A DNA stretch of 64,000 nucleotides from Umezawaea beigongshangensis (GTDB lineage Bacteria; Actinomycetota; Actinomycetes; Mycobacteriales; Pseudonocardiaceae), in NCBI RefSeq assembly GCF_016464305.1, contig NZ_JAEIOJ010000001.1, positions 268,588-332,587 on the forward strand, read 5' to 3'. The position numbers were made by a program, and so were the translations under genes. The notes beneath the pieces are model-generated. The model was not told where the DNA came from. It made no database searches and worked only from the letters and a program-made list of their open reading frames with translations. Position 1 is the stretch's first letter, and every line of letters starts with the position of its first letter. This document shows, in pieces, positions 26,692-36,963 of this stretch.

Positions 26692-28163
26692 GCCGGACCG
26701 CCCCTCGGCAGCACCTCGATCGCGCTCACGACCAGGTCCACGCCCTCCGACGCGTCGACCCGGCAGCGCACCAGGTCACCGACCGCCAGCTCGCTCACCG
26801 CCAGCGCGTCGCCGTCGACGACCACGCACTCGCCGTCGACCTCGGGAGCCTGGTGGGCGGCGCGGCCGACGCAGTCGGACTCCTCGTCCTCGACGTGCTC
26901 GACCAGCACCACGACCTCGTCGCCGACGCGGTCCTCCGCGCGCTGCGAGGTCAGCTCCTCCACCAGGGCGGACAGCCGGGCGACGCGCTCGGCGACCACG
27001 TCGGCGTCGAGCTTGTCCGGCAGGTCCTCGGCCTCGGTGCCGTCCTCGTCGGAGTAGCCGAAGACGCCCACGGCGTCCAGCCGCGCCTCGGTGAGGAAGC
27101 GCTCCAGCTCCGCCACGTCGGCCTCGGTCTCGCCGGGGAAGCCCACGATGACGTTGCTGCGGATGCCCGCCTGCGGCGCCAGCGAGCGGATCTGCTCGAT
27201 CAGGCCCAGGAACGACTCGGTGGAGCCGAAGCGGCGCATCCGGCGCAGCACGGCCTCGCTGGAGTGCTGGAACGACATGTCGAAGTACTGGGCGACGCCG
27301 GGCGTGGTCGCGATGGCGCGGACCAGGCCGGGCTTCGTCTCTGCGGGCTGGAGGTAGGACACCCGGACGCGGTCGATCCCCGGCACCGCGGCCAGGCGCG
27401 GCAGCAGCAGGTCCAGCGCGCTGCCACCACCCAGCTCGCGCGGCAGGTCCTTGCCGTAGGAGGTGGAGTTCTCCGAGACGAGGAACAGCTCGCGGACACC
27501 GCGCTCGGCGAGCCAGGCCGCCTCGGCCACGACCTCGTCGGGGTGCCGGGAGACGAACGCGCCGCGGAAGGACGGGATGGCGCAGAACGAGCAGCGCCGG
27601 TCGCAGCCGGAGGCGATCTTCAGCGCGGCCACCGGCGAGGAGTCCAGCCGGGTGCGCATGACCCGCGGGCCCCAGCCGTGGCCGGGCACCTGCACGTCCT
27701 GCGCGGCGGCGGGACGGTGCACGGGCGTCAGCGGCAGCAGCGTGCGGCGGTCGACGGGCTTGTGGGACTCGACCGTCCGGCCCGCCACGACGTCGTCCAG
27801 GCGCTGCGCCAGTTCGGGGTAGTGGTCGAAGCCGAGCACGGCGTGGGCCTCGGGCAGGCTGTCGGCCAGCTCGGTGCCGTAGCGCTCCGCCATGCAGCCG
27901 ACGGCGACGACCTTCGCGCCGCTGTCGGAGGCGCTCAGCAGCGTGTCGACGGAGTCCTTCTTGGCGGACTCGACGAATCCGCAGGTGTTGACGACGACCA
28001 CGTCGGCCTCGGCGCCGGTGGTGCCATCGGCGTCGACCAGCTCCCACCCGCCCGCGGTGAGCCGACCGGCCAGCTCCTCGGAGTCGACCTCGTTGCGGGC
28101 GCAGCCCAGGGTGAGCAGCGCCACGCGCCGCGACGTGCTGTCGGGAGTGGTGGGAGAAGACAC
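26688..28163 (-). CDS. rimO: ribosomal protein S12 methylthiotransferase RimO
   Basis: Radical SAM enzyme that adds a methylthio group to Asp88 of ribosomal protein S12. The N-terminal UPF0004 domain holds the first cluster cysteines ([37 protein letters not shown]). The radical SAM core has CDRRCSFC near residue 190, then [30 protein letters not shown] and [13 protein letters not shown]-terminal TRAM domain completes it. The family glycine-rich motif and length (491) fit RimO rather than MiaB. I chose GTG at 28163: a -10 TACCCT lies seven bases upstream and no ribosome site is present. Confidence 0.94.
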   Translation of the reverse strand: MSSPTTPDSTSRRVALLTLGCARNEVDSEELAGRLTAGGWELVDADGTTGAEADVVVVNTCGFVESAKKDSVDTLLSASDSGAKVVAVGCMAERYGTELADSLPEAHAVLGFDHYPELAQRLDDVVAGRTVESHKPVDRRTLLPLTPVHRPAAAQDVQVPGHGWGPRVMRTRLDSSPVAALKIASGCDRRCSFCAIPSFRGAFVSRHPDEVVAEAAWLAERGVRELFLVSENSTSYGKDLPRELGGGSALDLLLPRLAAVPGIDRVRVSYLQPAETKPGLVRAIATTPGVAQYFDMSFQHSSEAVLRRMRRFGSTESFLGLIEQIRSLAPQAGIRSNVIVGFPGETEADVAELERFLTEARLDAVGVFGYSDEDGTEAEDLPDKLDADVVAERVARLSALVEELTSQRAEDRVGDEVVVLVEHVEDEESDCVGRAAHQAPEVDGECVVVDGDALAVSELAVGDLVRCRVDASEGVDLVVSAIEVLPRGGPA

Positions 28164-28170
28164 GGTGCTC

Positions 28171-28176
28171 AGGGTA
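28171..28176 (-). promoter_or_regulatory. -10 hexamer of leaderless rimO promoter
   Basis: TACCCT on the minus strand, then seven bases, then the rimO GTG. It would serve the operon rimO-pgsA-cinA. Confidence 0.45.
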
Positions 28177-28309
28177 ACCGGCGCCGCCCCGGGCTCCGGC
28201 ACTCAGCGGTGCAGCACGGCCTCGCCGGCGTGCGGAGCGCTCCTCCTCCGGTCGTGGCGCACGCCTCCGCGCGGTGGACGGCCGGCCGCCGGGCCGCTGA
28301 ACGGCGGAC

Positions 28310-28315
28310 TAGGTT
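28310..28315 (+). promoter_or_regulatory. -10 hexamer of leaderless argA promoter
   Basis: TAGGTT followed by seven bases and the GTG at 28323. The same hexamer and spacing recur before the GNAT gene at 50455. Confidence 0.55.
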
Positions 28316-28322
28316 GTGCACC

Positions 28323-28823
28323 GTGAACGACCCGATCGTCGTGCGGCGTGCCCGCACCACCGACGTGCGCGCGATGAAGGCGGTGATCGACCAGTACGTG
28401 GGCGAGGTGCTGCTGGCGAAGCCGCTGGTCACCCTCTACGAGGACGTCCAGGAGTTCTGGATCGCCGAGTCCGGCGGGGAGCTGCTGGGCTGCGGCGCGC
28501 TGCACGTGCTGTGGGAGGACCTGGCCGAGATCCGCACGGTCGCGGTGTCGCCGCGGGCGCTGGGTCGGGGCGTGGGCTTCCGGCTCGTGGACAAGCTGAT
28601 CGAGGTGGCGCGCGAGCTGGAGCTGTCCCGGATCTTCGTGCTGACGTTCGAGACGTCCTTCTTCGCCAAGCACGGGTTCGTGGAGATCGACGGCACGCCG
28701 GTGTCGCCGGAGGTCTACGAGGAGATCCGCCGCTCCGCCGACGAGGGCGTGGCCGAGTTCCTCGACCTGCCCTACGTGAAGCCCAACACGCTCGGCAACA
28801 CGCGAATGCTGCTCGAACTCTGA
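28323..28823 (+). CDS. argA: amino-acid N-acetyltransferase (ArgA-like, Rv2747 type)
   Basis: Short GNAT enzyme of 166 residues expected to acetylate L-glutamate, the first step of arginine synthesis in actinobacteria that lack a long ArgA. GNAT motif A is visible in LAEIRTVAVSPRALGRGVGFRLVDKLI, and the C-terminal region IFVLTFETSFFAKHGFVEIDG is typical of this group. The place between rimO-pgsA and ftsK is that of Rv2747 in M. tuberculosis. GTG at 28323 is set by the leaderless promoter pattern. A perfect 13-bp hairpin begins at its stop codon. Confidence 0.87.
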   Translation: MNDPIVVRRARTTDVRAMKAVIDQYVGEVLLAKPLVTLYEDVQEFWIAESGGELLGCGALHVLWEDLAEIRTVAVSPRALGRGVGFRLVDKLIEVARELELSRIFVLTFETSFFAKHGFVEIDGTPVSPEVYEEIRRSADEGVAEFLDLPYVKPNTLGNTRMLLEL

Positions 28824-28849
28824 CTGTGCGAGTCCTGACTCGCACAGTC
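28822..28849 (+). terminator. argA terminator, 13-bp perfect stem
   Basis: GACTGTGCGAGTC and GACTCGCACAGTC are separated by only CT, with the first arm starting inside the TGA stop of argA. TT follows the stem. Partial copies of the arm (GCACGAGTC) continue at 28856-28864. Confidence 0.7.
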
Positions 28850-28885
28850 TTGACCGCACGAGTCCGCGGCGAGAGGATGTGCGGG

Positions 28886-29725
28886 GTGGGGCTCACCATC
28901 GACGAACTCGCGGCCCGCGTCGGCCTGCCCAGCAGCACCATCCGGATGTACCGGACGAAGGGGCTGCTGCACGCGCCGCAGCGGCAGGGCCGCGTCGCCC
29001 GCTACGACGAGTCGCACGTCGAGCGGATCACCCTCGTGCAGCGGTTGCAGGCGCGCGGGTTCTCGCTGCCCGCGATCACCGAGCTGATCGCCGCGCGGGA
29101 GAAGGGCGCGAGCGTCGCCGCCGTGCTCGGCGTCGGCGACGAGGAGGGCCCCGACGACTGGGTCCACGTGCGGCTGCGCGACATCACCCGGCTCGTGCCC
29201 ATCGGCGACGTGCGCCCCGGCGTGCTGCGGCGCGCGGTGCAGGTGGGACTGCTGCGCTGGCGGCGCGGCCGTCCCCAGGCGCGGCGCTGGGCGCTGGAGA
29301 GCGGCCACCGGCTGTCCGGGCTGGGCGTGCAGTCCGAGGACGTGCTCGCCACGTTCGCCCGGCTGCGCACGGCCACCGACGGGATCGCCGCGGACTTCGT
29401 GGACATCTTCGAGAAGCGGCTGTGGCCCCAGCTCGCCGAGCAGAGCACCGACGTCGACCAGCTCGACCGGGTGCGCGTGCTGCTGGTGGAGCTGACCTAC
29501 ACGGCCGAGACGGTGGTGGTCGGCACCCTGCGCGAGTCGATCAGGGACGCGGCGGAGGAGTTCGCCCGCCGCAACGGCCTGCTGCCGAACGCCGACTTCC
29601 AGCCCCCGTGGGCCGAGGGCCCGCTGCCGGTGATCGCCGAGCGGCTGACCGAGACGGCGGAGGAGCACGAGGACCCGGACATCGAGGGCTTCCTCGCGCG
29701 GGGAAACGACGACCCCGCTGGGTAG
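28886..29725 (+). CDS. MerR-type transcriptional regulator
   Basis: A 279-residue regulator with an N-terminal MerR winged helix: LTIDELAARVGLPSSTIRMYR, then the wing QGRVARYDESHVERI and the recognition region FSLPAITELIAAREKG. The remaining 200 residues are alpha-helical and contain no cysteines or metal motif, so this is not a metal sensor; a ligand-binding or oligomerisation role is likely. The effector is unknown. GTG at 28886 is preferred (GAGAGG nine bases upstream); ATG at 28877 in the same frame is the alternative. It stands alone between the argA terminator and the phospholipase gene. Confidence 0.82.
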   Translation: MGLTIDELAARVGLPSSTIRMYRTKGLLHAPQRQGRVARYDESHVERITLVQRLQARGFSLPAITELIAAREKGASVAAVLGVGDEEGPDDWVHVRLRDITRLVPIGDVRPGVLRRAVQVGLLRWRRGRPQARRWALESGHRLSGLGVQSEDVLATFARLRTATDGIAADFVDIFEKRLWPQLAEQSTDVDQLDRVRVLLVELTYTAETVVVGTLRESIRDAAEEFARRNGLLPNADFQPPWAEGPLPVIAERLTETAEEHEDPDIEGFLARGNDDPAG

Positions 29726-29831
29726 CGGGGAATTCACCCGGCCGTCGTCACATCCGGTACTACCGCGTCACTCCGGACCCTCGCTAGAAACACGTGTTGA
29801 CCTTCACCGTCACCACGCCGAGGAGTCTCCA

Positions 29832-30320
29832 GTGCCGAATCGTCTGCGCCGCGCGGTCCGCGGCAGCCTCTCCGGCCTCGCCGCGTCGGTCGCCCTGGTG
29901 CTCAGCGCGAGCACGGCGTCGGCCGCCGATCCCGCGGCGATCACCGACGAGTACCTCTTCACCACCACGCTGACGGAGTTCACCGCGCTGCGCGCGCAGC
30001 GGCCGCACGCGGAGACGCTCGACTGGAGCTCCGACGGCTGCACCTACTCGCCGGACAGCCCGCTGGGGTACCAGTTCCAGCCCGCCTGCCACCGGCACGA
30101 CTTCGGCTACCGCAACTACCGGCGGCAGAACAGGATGACCGAGCCCGCCCGGCTGACCATCGACGACCAGTTCAGGAGGGACCTGCACCAGCTGTGCGCC
30201 GGCCGGGTGGTGTGCATCGCCACCGCCGAGCTCTACTACGCCGCCGTGCGCGAGTTCGGCGACGACGTGGGCGGCACGGCCGCCGCCGTCGACGCGGCGG
30301 ACGTCGCGAACGCGTCCTGA
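29832..30320 (+). CDS. secreted phospholipase A2
   Basis: A 162-residue exported enzyme that hydrolyses the sn-2 ester of phospholipids. A signal peptide is clear: basic start, hydrophobic core (SLSGLAASVALVLSAS), and an AxA-type site at TASAAD near residue 32. The prokaryotic PLA2 signature follows: the Ca2+-binding region DGCTYSPDSPLGYQF and the catalytic pair in ACHRHDFGYRNY (His-Asp). Four cysteines could form two disulfides. GTG at 29832 has GAGGAG six bases upstream. It is a monocistronic gene ended by a terminator shared with ftsK. Similar enzymes are secreted by streptomycetes. Confidence 0.9.
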   Translation: MPNRLRRAVRGSLSGLAASVALVLSASTASAADPAAITDEYLFTTTLTEFTALRAQRPHAETLDWSSDGCTYSPDSPLGYQFQPACHRHDFGYRNYRRQNRMTEPARLTIDDQFRRDLHQLCAGRVVCIATAELYYAAVREFGDDVGGTAAAVDAADVANAS

Positions 30321-30335
30321 CGGGACGCGCCGCGG

Positions 30336-30371
30336 GACCGTCTCGTGGAACTTCGACTCCCCGAGACGGTC
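30336..30371. terminator. bidirectional terminator between PLA2 and ftsK
   Basis: GACCGTCTCG and CGAGACGGTC form a 10-bp stem with a 16-base loop, 15 bases past the phospholipase stop and 10 bases past the ftsK stop on the other strand. Confidence 0.65.
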
Positions 30372-30381
30372 TCGCGGCGAC

Positions 30382-32868
30382 CTACTCCTCGTCGTCCCCG
30401 GCACCGCCGCGGATCAGGTGGATCACCGAGTCCAGCTCCTCGGGCTTGATCAGCACCTCGCGTGCCTTCGAGCCCTCCGACGGGCCGACGACACCGCGGG
30501 TCTCCAGCAGGTCCATCAGGCGGCCCGCCTTGGCGAAGCCCACGCGCAGCTTGCGCTGGAGCATCGACGTCGAGCCGAACTGGGACGTGACGATCAGCTC
30601 CGCCGCCTGGATCAGCACCTCCAGGTCGTCGCCGATGTCGGCGTCGATCTCCTTCTTCTCCCCGGCCTTGGCCGCGGTCACCCCGTCGGTGTACTCGGGC
30701 TGCGCCTGGTTCTTGACGAAGTCGACGATCTGCGAGATCTCCTCGTCGCCCACGAACGCGCCCTGCACGCGGACCGGCTTGCCCGCCCCCATCGGCAGGT
30801 ACAGCGCGTCGCCCATGCCGATGAGCTTCTCGGCGCCGGGCTGGTCGAGGATGACCCGCGAGTCCGTCAGCGACGACGTGGCGAACGCCAGCCGCGACGG
30901 CACGTTGGTCTTGATCAGGCCGGTGACGACGTCCACCGAGGGGCGCTGGGTGGCCAGCACGAGGTGGATGCCCGCGGCTCGCGCCTTCTGGGTGATGCGC
31001 ACGATGGCGTCCTCGACGTCGCGCGGCGCGGTCATCATCAGGTCGGCCAGCTCGTCGACGATCGCCATGATGTACGGGTACGGGCGGTACTCCCGCTCGC
31101 TGCCGGGAGGCGCGGCGATCTCGCCGGACTTGACCTTGCGGTTGAAGTCGTCGATGTGGCGCACCCGGTTGACCTGCATGTCCTGGTAGCGCTGCTCCAT
31201 CTCCTCCACCAGCCACGCCAGCGCCGCCGCCGCCTTCTTGGGCTGGGTGATGATGGGCGTGATCAGGTGCGGGATGCCCTCGTAGGGCGTCAGCTCGACC
31301 ATCTTCGGGTCGATCAGGATCATCCGGACCTCGTCCGGCGTGGCGCGGGCGAGCAGCGAGACGAGCATCGAGTTCACGAAGCTCGACTTTCCGGAGCCCG
31401 TGGACCCGGCGACGAGCAGGTGCGGCATCTTCGTCAGGTTCGCCGTGACGAAGTGGCCCTCGATGTCCTTGCCCAGGCCGATCACCATCGGGTGAGCGTC
31501 GGCGACCGTGGTCGGCGAGCGCAGCACGTCGCCGAGGCGCACCATCTCGCGGTCGCTGTTGGGCACCTCGATGCCCACGGCGGACTTGCCGGGGATCGGC
31601 GCGAGGAGCCGCACGTTGTCGGTGGCGACGGCGTAGGCGATGTTCTTGGTCAGCGCGGTGATCTTCTCGACCTTCACGCCGGGGCCCAGTTCGACCTCGT
31701 AGCGGGTGACCGTGGGACCGCGGGTGAACCCGGTGACCTGCGCGTCGATGGAGAACTGGTCGAGGACCCCGGTGATCGCCTCGATCATGTGGTCGTTGGC
31801 CTTGCTGCGGGTCTTCGGCGCGTCGCCGTCCTTCAGGACGCCCGGCGGCGGGAGCTGGTAGTCGCCCTCCACCGCGCGCACGACCAGCGGCTGCTCGCTC
31901 GGCCGCTCCGCCGGGGGCGTGGCCCTCGGCTTCGGCCGCGGCTTCGGCAGCGGCCGCGTGGGCGCGGGGGCCTGCGGCTCCTCCTCGGCGTCCAGCGGCA
32001 GCTCCGGCTGCGCGTCGGCGCTCGCGGTCTGCCGGCGGCGGGACGGGCGGCGCAGCGCGGGCGGCGCGGGCGCGGGCTCGTCGTCGTGCTCGTCGTACTC
32101 GTCGTCGAAGTCCGACTCGGCGCCGAAGCCGTCCAGATCGTCGCCGGTGCGGTTGACCAGCGCGGCCAACCGGTCCGGGATGCGGCGGAAGGGCGTCGCG
32201 GTGAACACCAGCAGGCCGTAGAGCCCGATGAGCACCAGCAGCGGCCCGGCGACCCACGCCGTGAGGCCCTGGGCGAGGAAGCCGCCCGCGAGGTAGCCGA
32301 CGGCGCCGCCGGCGTCGCGGCGGGCGACGGGATCGGTGGGCAGGCCGCCGATGAGGTGGAACATGCCGAGCACGCCCAGCGTCATGAGCAGGCCGCCGAT
32401 CACCAGGCGGGGACGCGACTCGGGGTCGGGCTCGGTGCGCATGAGGACGATGCCGACGACGACCAGCACGACCGGCAGGAACACAGCGGTCGTGCCGACG
32501 CTGCTGCGCAGGGCCACGTCGAAGAACGCGCCGACGGGACCGCCCGCGCGCCACCACACCCCGGCCGCGCTGATCCCGCCGAGGGCGATGAGCAGCAGTC
32601 CGAGGCCGTCGCGGCGGTGCTCGGGGTCGAGGTCCCTGGTGCGGCCGACTGCCCTGGTCATGCCGCCGACACCTCTGGCGACCAGGTTCCAGCCCGCCGT
32701 CACGCCGCCGCCCGACCGCTTCCTCGCCGCCGGGCGCCGCGCGGGCGCCCTCTTCGCCGGGGCCGCTTTCGCGCTGCCCGACCGCGCTCGGGATGTGCTG
32801 GAGCGCGGCTTCGACCCGCTCTTCGCGCGCGCCGTGCCTCTCCCGGATGTTCCAGTCCGCCCGGCCAT
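30382..32868 (-). CDS. ftsK: DNA translocase FtsK
   Basis: Septal DNA pump that clears chromosomes from the closing septum and activates dif recombination. The 828-residue product has an Arg/Ala/Ser-rich start, about four membrane segments (residues 88-240), an acidic/Pro-rich linker ([19 protein letters not shown]), then the motor with Walker [11 protein letters not shown] and Walker [14 protein letters not shown]. The C-terminal gamma winged helix that reads KOPS sites is present ([20 protein letters not shown]). ATG at 32868 has no ribosome site but a -10 TACGGT seven bases upstream. Length matches the mycobacterial protein. Confidence 0.96.
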   Translation of the reverse strand: MAGRTGTSGRGTARAKSGSKPRSSTSRARSGSAKAAPAKRAPARRPAARKRSGGGVTAGWNLVARGVGGMTRAVGRTRDLDPEHRRDGLGLLLIALGGISAAGVWWRAGGPVGAFFDVALRSSVGTTAVFLPVVLVVVGIVLMRTEPDPESRPRLVIGGLLMTLGVLGMFHLIGGLPTDPVARRDAGGAVGYLAGGFLAQGLTAWVAGPLLVLIGLYGLLVFTATPFRRIPDRLAALVNRTGDDLDGFGAESDFDDEYDEHDDEPAPAPPALRRPSRRRQTASADAQPELPLDAEEEPQAPAPTRPLPKPRPKPRATPPAERPSEQPLVVRAVEGDYQLPPPGVLKDGDAPKTRSKANDHMIEAITGVLDQFSIDAQVTGFTRGPTVTRYEVELGPGVKVEKITALTKNIAYAVATDNVRLLAPIPGKSAVGIEVPNSDREMVRLGDVLRSPTTVADAHPMVIGLGKDIEGHFVTANLTKMPHLLVAGSTGSGKSSFVNSMLVSLLARATPDEVRMILIDPKMVELTPYEGIPHLITPIITQPKKAAAALAWLVEEMEQRYQDMQVNRVRHIDDFNRKVKSGEIAAPPGSEREYRPYPYIMAIVDELADLMMTAPRDVEDAIVRITQKARAAGIHLVLATQRPSVDVVTGLIKTNVPSRLAFATSSLTDSRVILDQPGAEKLIGMGDALYLPMGAGKPVRVQGAFVGDEEISQIVDFVKNQAQPEYTDGVTAAKAGEKKEIDADIGDDLEVLIQAAELIVTSQFGSTSMLQRKLRVGFAKAGRLMDLLETRGVVGPSEGSKAREVLIKPEELDSVIHLIRGGAGDDEE

Positions 32869-32875
32869 GCCCTAT

Positions 32876-32881
32876 ACCGTA
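32876..32881 (-). promoter_or_regulatory. -10 hexamer of leaderless ftsK promoter
   Basis: TACGGT on the minus strand, then seven bases, then the ftsK ATG. An overlapping TATAGG is too close to the ATG to serve the same start. Confidence 0.45.
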
Positions 32882-32966
32882 TTCCCTTTCGTCACACCAG
32901 TCACACTGGTCGCACAACTCCGCGACTGGACGACGTCCCCGAGCGGTCGTGGGGAGAGCGCGTGCC

Positions 32967-33806
32967 ATGCTCCGCCCCATGGTTGCTCGGAACGCCCGCT
33001 CACACACCCCGACACGCCGTGCTGGACGCGTCTCGTCCGCACCGGCGATCTGGCAGCTGATGGTGGCGCTCAATCGAGGTTTCGTCGCCCTGACCGGACG
33101 GCTGGAGGTGACCGGGGACGTTCCGGACGACCTGCGCGGCACGCCGCTGCTGCTCGCGTCCAACCACATCAGCAACCTGGACCCGATGACGCTGGTCGCC
33201 GCGAGCCGCCGCATCGACCTGGCGCCGCGGTTCGTGCTGGCAGGAGGGCTGCTCGGCGTGCCGGTGGTGGGGTGGGTGCTGCGCAGGAGCGGGCACCTCG
33301 GCGTGGACCGGGAGAGCGGCAACGCCGCCGCCGCGATGGCCGACATCGTCGCGGCGCTGCGCGCCGGCGTGCCCATCGTGATCTACCCCGAGGGCAAGAT
33401 CAGCCTCGATCCCGGCCTGTGGCCGGAGCGCGGCAAGACGGGGCTCGCGCGCATCGCGCTCGGCTCGGGCGCGCGGGTCGTGCCGGTGAGCCAGTGGGGC
33501 GCGCACGAGGCGTGCTACTGGGGAAACCTGAAGGTGTCGGGGTGGCAGGATCTGCTGCCCTACCTGACCTCGTGGCTGCGGTCGGTGCGGCGGCGGCCGG
33601 CGCTGAGGGTCCACTTCGGCGCTCCCGTGGACCTCTCCGACCTGAGCGAGGGCCGTCCCGGTGATGCCCGGCGCGCGCACGAGCGGATCATGCGGGCGAT
33701 CGCGGACGGCCTGGCCCCGCTGCGCGCGGACGAGCCGGACCTGCCCGCGTTCCACGACCCGACCAGGCCCACCACGGGCAGCAGCCCGTGGAGGCCGACC
33801 GCCTGA
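32967..33806 (+). CDS. plsC: 1-acyl-sn-glycerol-3-phosphate acyltransferase family protein
   Basis: PlsC-type acyltransferase that would acylate lysophosphatidic acid in phospholipid synthesis, or a related glycerolipid or mannolipid. The catalytic block NHISNLDP (the NHx4D motif) lies near residues 66-73, and the substrate-binding motif is YPEGKIS, a variant of FPEGT. The 279-residue product has no strong membrane segment, so peripheral binding is expected. ATG at 32967 follows GGGGAG by ten bases; ATG at 32979 is the alternative. It is divergent from ftsK and ends at a shared terminator. Confidence 0.86.
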   Translation: MLRPMVARNARSHTPTRRAGRVSSAPAIWQLMVALNRGFVALTGRLEVTGDVPDDLRGTPLLLASNHISNLDPMTLVAASRRIDLAPRFVLAGGLLGVPVVGWVLRRSGHLGVDRESGNAAAAMADIVAALRAGVPIVIYPEGKISLDPGLWPERGKTGLARIALGSGARVVPVSQWGAHEACYWGNLKVSGWQDLLPYLTSWLRSVRRRPALRVHFGAPVDLSDLSEGRPGDARRAHERIMRAIADGLAPLRADEPDLPAFHDPTRPTTGSSPWRPTA

Positions 33807-33811
33807 GACCG

Positions 33812-33843
33812 GCGGGTCGCGGGTGCGATCACCCGCGACCCGC
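33812..33843. terminator. bidirectional terminator, 14-bp perfect stem
   Basis: GCGGGTCGCGGGTG and CACCCGCGACCCGC around the loop CGAT, lying between the convergent plsC and RND genes, six bases past each stop. Confidence 0.85.
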
Positions 33844-33849
33844 TCGTCC

Positions 33850-36800
33850 TCAGGCGTCCACGAGGTCGGGCTCCGGCGTCGCCGGGGTGCCGCGCTTCGC
33901 GGCTCGGCGGCGCGCGATGCGCTCCTTCGTGTTCTCGACCACCGTGTAGAGCGTCGGCACGAGCACCAGGGTCAGCAGCGTCGAGCTGATCAGGCCGCCG
34001 ATCACGACGATCGCGAGCGGCTGCGAGATGAACCCGCCGCTGCCGGTGACGCCCAGCGCCATCGGCACCAGCGCGAAGATCGTCGCCGCCGCCGTCATGA
34101 GGATCGGGCGCAGCCTGCGCCGCCCGCCCTCGACCACGGCCTCGATGATCCCCGCGCCCTGCGCCCGGTACTGGTTGATCAGGTCCATCAGCACGATCGC
34201 GTTCGTCACGACGATGCCCACGAGCATCAGCACGCCGATCAGCGCCGGGACGCCGAGCGGGGTGCCGGAGACGAGCAGCAGCACGATCGCGCCGGTCGCC
34301 GCGAACGGGATCGACACGAGCAGGATCAGCGGCTGGATCAGGCTGCGGAACGTCACGACCATGATCGTGAACACCAGCGCGACGGCCACGAGCAGCGCGA
34401 GTCCCAGGTCGCCGAAGGCGTCCTGCTGGTCGGCGCTGACGCCGCCGATGGAGAACGTCGCCCCCTCGGGCAGCTCGACGGCGTCGAGCCGCTGCTGGAG
34501 GTCGGCGGTGACGGCGCCGATGTTCTGCTCGGTCGCGGTGGCCGAGACCGTGGCGCTGCGCTCGCCGTCGACCCGCTTGATCTGCACGGGACCCGCGACC
34601 TCGGTCACGTCGGCCACCTCGCCCAGCCGCACGATGCCCGCCGCGGTGGGCAGCGGCAGGTTCCGCACCTCGTCGAGCGTCGCGGGCGCGGCGCCGCTGC
34701 GCAGCACGACGTCCAGCTGCTCGCCGTCCACGGACAGCTGCGTCACGGGTGCGCCGCGGAACGCCTGTGCGACGACCTGCCCGGCGGTGGTGTCGGTGAG
34801 CCCGGCCCGCGCGGCGGCCTCGCGCTTCAGGGCGATCTGCACGCGCGGGGTGCTCTCGGCGAGGTCGCTGGTCACGTCGGTGAGCCCCGGCGTGTCCTGC
34901 ACGGCGGCGCGCACCGCCTCGGACGCGGTCCGCAGCACCTCGGCGTCCGTCGCCTGCACGGCGACCTCGACGGAGGTCGCGTTGAACCCGCCGCCGCCAC
35001 CGGCGCCGACGGTGATGTCCCCGTCGAGCCCCTCGGTGCGGGTGCGCAGCTCCTGCTCGACGGCGGCCGTGTCGCTGTCCTCGGCCAGGGTGATCGAGAA
35101 CGACGCGGTGCCGGTGTCACCGCCTCCGGCGAACGCGGCGAACCCGCCGCCGCCGGAGCCGATGGTGACCTGGTGGGTCTCGACGGCGTCGACGTCGGCG
35201 AGCACCTCCTCGACCCGCTTCGCCGCGGCGTCGGTGGCCGCCAGGCCGGTGCCCGGCGGCAGCTCCTGCCGGATGCTCAGGGTGTTCTGGCCGGAGGAGT
35301 CGATGAAGTTGGTCTCCAGGCGCGGGACGAGCGCGAGCGTGCCGCCGAAGAGGAGCACGGCGACGAGCACCGTGGCCCACCTGCGGGTGGTCGCGAACCG
35401 CAGCACCGGCAGGTAGGCGCGCTGGAGGAAGCTGCGGCGCTCCTGCTCCACGACCTCCTCCTCCGAGGTCTCCCCCGCCGACGGGCGCAGGAACCAGTAC
35501 GCGAGCACCGGGATGACCGTGAGCGAGACGAGCAGCGAGGCCAGCAGCGCGACGGTGACGGTGATCGCGAACGCGGAGAACAGCTCGCCGACCATGCCGC
35601 CGGTCAGCGCGATGGGCAGGAACACCGCGACGGTGGTGAGCGTGGACGCGGTCACCGCGCCCGCCACCTCCTTCACGCCGTCGAGGACGGCCCGCTGCTT
35701 GTCCTCCCCGTAGCCGAGGTGCCGCTTGATGTTCTCCAGCACCACGATCGAGTCGTCGACCACCCGGCCGATGGCGATGGTGAGACCGCCCAGCGTGAGG
35801 ATGTTCAGCGACAGGCCGCCCGCCCACAGGGCGATGAGCGCGATCACCACGGACAGCGGGATCGACACCGCGGTGACGAGCGTGGAGCGCACCGAGAACA
35901 GGAAGACCAGGATCACCAGCACCGCGAACGCGAGCCCGAGCGCGCCCTCCGTGGTGAGGCCCTCGATGGACTTCTCCACGAACGGGGCCTGGTCGAACAC
36001 GACGGTGAGCGCGCCGCCGCCGCCCAGCGCGGTGGTGAGCGACGGCAGCAGCTCGCGCACCCGGTGCGACACGTCGACGGCGTTGCCGTCCGGCGTCAGG
36101 GTCAGCGAGACGCCGAGGCTGTCCTGGCCGTTGGTGCGGGTGATGGAGGTGGCGTCGGTGGCCACCTGCTCGACGGTCGCCACGTCGCCGAGGCGCACCA
36201 GCTGCGCGCCCGGCAGGTACAGGCCGCGCACCTCGTCGACGGAGGTCAGCTTCTGGCCGACCTGGACGTTGAGGCTCTGCTCGCCGTCGGTGAGCGACCC
36301 GGCGGGGATCGACACGCCGTTGGACCTCAGCACGTCGGCGACGGCCGTGGGCTGCACGCGGGCGGCGGCGAGCGCGGCGCCGTTCGGCGTGACGACGACC
36401 CGGTCGGCGCGGGCGCCGGTGACGGTGGCCTCGCGCACGCCGGTGATCGCCTGGAGCTCCGGCAGCACCGAGCGCCGCAGGTCGTCGGCGAGCTGACGCT
36501 GGTCGGCGTCGGAGCTGACCGCGAGGACCACGGCGGGCAGGTTGGCCGTGCTGCCCGCGACGACCGTGGGCTCGACGTCCTCCGGCAGCTGGGAGCTGAT
36601 CCGGTTGATCGCCTGCTGCAGGTCGCTCACCGCGTCGCCGACCGGCGTGCCGTACTCGAACTCGACCTGCACGGTGGCCGAGCCGTCGCGCGAGGTGGAG
36701 GTGACGGCGTCCACGCCGTCGACCGCGCGCACGGCGCTCTCGATCGGCTCGGCGACCTGGTCCTCGACCAGTTCCGGGGTCGCGCCGAGGTAGGGCGCCA

Positions 36801-36945
36801 CCACGACCGCGGCGGGGAACTCCAGCGACGGCAGGAGCTCCTGCTTGAGGGAGGGGATGGCGAAGATCCCGAAGATCGTGGCGGTGATCGCCACCAGCGC
36901 CACGAGGGCGCGGTTCGCGAGGCTGACTCTGGCCAGCGAGGTCAT
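33850..36945 (-). CDS. RND superfamily efflux transporter (AcrB/SwrC-like)
   Basis: A 1031-residue proton-driven exporter of the HAE-type RND fold, not the MMPL form that dominates in mycobacteria. It has the first membrane segment at residues 12-30, a large exported porter region, membrane helices 2-6 with the proton-relay aspartates in GRVVDDSIVVLENIKRH, a second exported domain, and helices 7-12 (LIGVLMLVGIVVTNAIVLMDL). No membrane fusion protein or outer channel gene is beside it, as is usual for SwrC-like pumps in Gram-positives. ATG at 36945. The divergent marR gene and the 18-bp direct repeats in the shared 92-base promoter region suggest repression by MarR. Confidence 0.92.
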   Translation of the reverse strand: MTSLARVSLANRALVALVAITATIFGIFAIPSLKQELLPSLEFPAAVVVAPYLGATPELVEDQVAEPIESAVRAVDGVDAVTSTSRDGSATVQVEFEYGTPVGDAVSDLQQAINRISSQLPEDVEPTVVAGSTANLPAVVLAVSSDADQRQLADDLRRSVLPELQAITGVREATVTGARADRVVVTPNGAALAAARVQPTAVADVLRSNGVSIPAGSLTDGEQSLNVQVGQKLTSVDEVRGLYLPGAQLVRLGDVATVEQVATDATSITRTNGQDSLGVSLTLTPDGNAVDVSHRVRELLPSLTTALGGGGALTVVFDQAPFVEKSIEGLTTEGALGLAFAVLVILVFLFSVRSTLVTAVSIPLSVVIALIALWAGGLSLNILTLGGLTIAIGRVVDDSIVVLENIKRHLGYGEDKQRAVLDGVKEVAGAVTASTLTTVAVFLPIALTGGMVGELFSAFAITVTVALLASLLVSLTVIPVLAYWFLRPSAGETSEEEVVEQERRSFLQRAYLPVLRFATTRRWATVLVAVLLFGGTLALVPRLETNFIDSSGQNTLSIRQELPPGTGLAATDAAAKRVEEVLADVDAVETHQVTIGSGGGGFAAFAGGGDTGTASFSITLAEDSDTAAVEQELRTRTEGLDGDITVGAGGGGGFNATSVEVAVQATDAEVLRTASEAVRAAVQDTPGLTDVTSDLAESTPRVQIALKREAAARAGLTDTTAGQVVAQAFRGAPVTQLSVDGEQLDVVLRSGAAPATLDEVRNLPLPTAAGIVRLGEVADVTEVAGPVQIKRVDGERSATVSATATEQNIGAVTADLQQRLDAVELPEGATFSIGGVSADQQDAFGDLGLALLVAVALVFTIMVVTFRSLIQPLILLVSIPFAATGAIVLLLVSGTPLGVPALIGVLMLVGIVVTNAIVLMDLINQYRAQGAGIIEAVVEGGRRRLRPILMTAAATIFALVPMALGVTGSGGFISQPLAIVVIGGLISSTLLTLVLVPTLYTVVENTKERIARRRAAKRGTPATPEPDLVDA

Positions 36946-36963
36946 GGCGGCTCCGTGGAAAAA

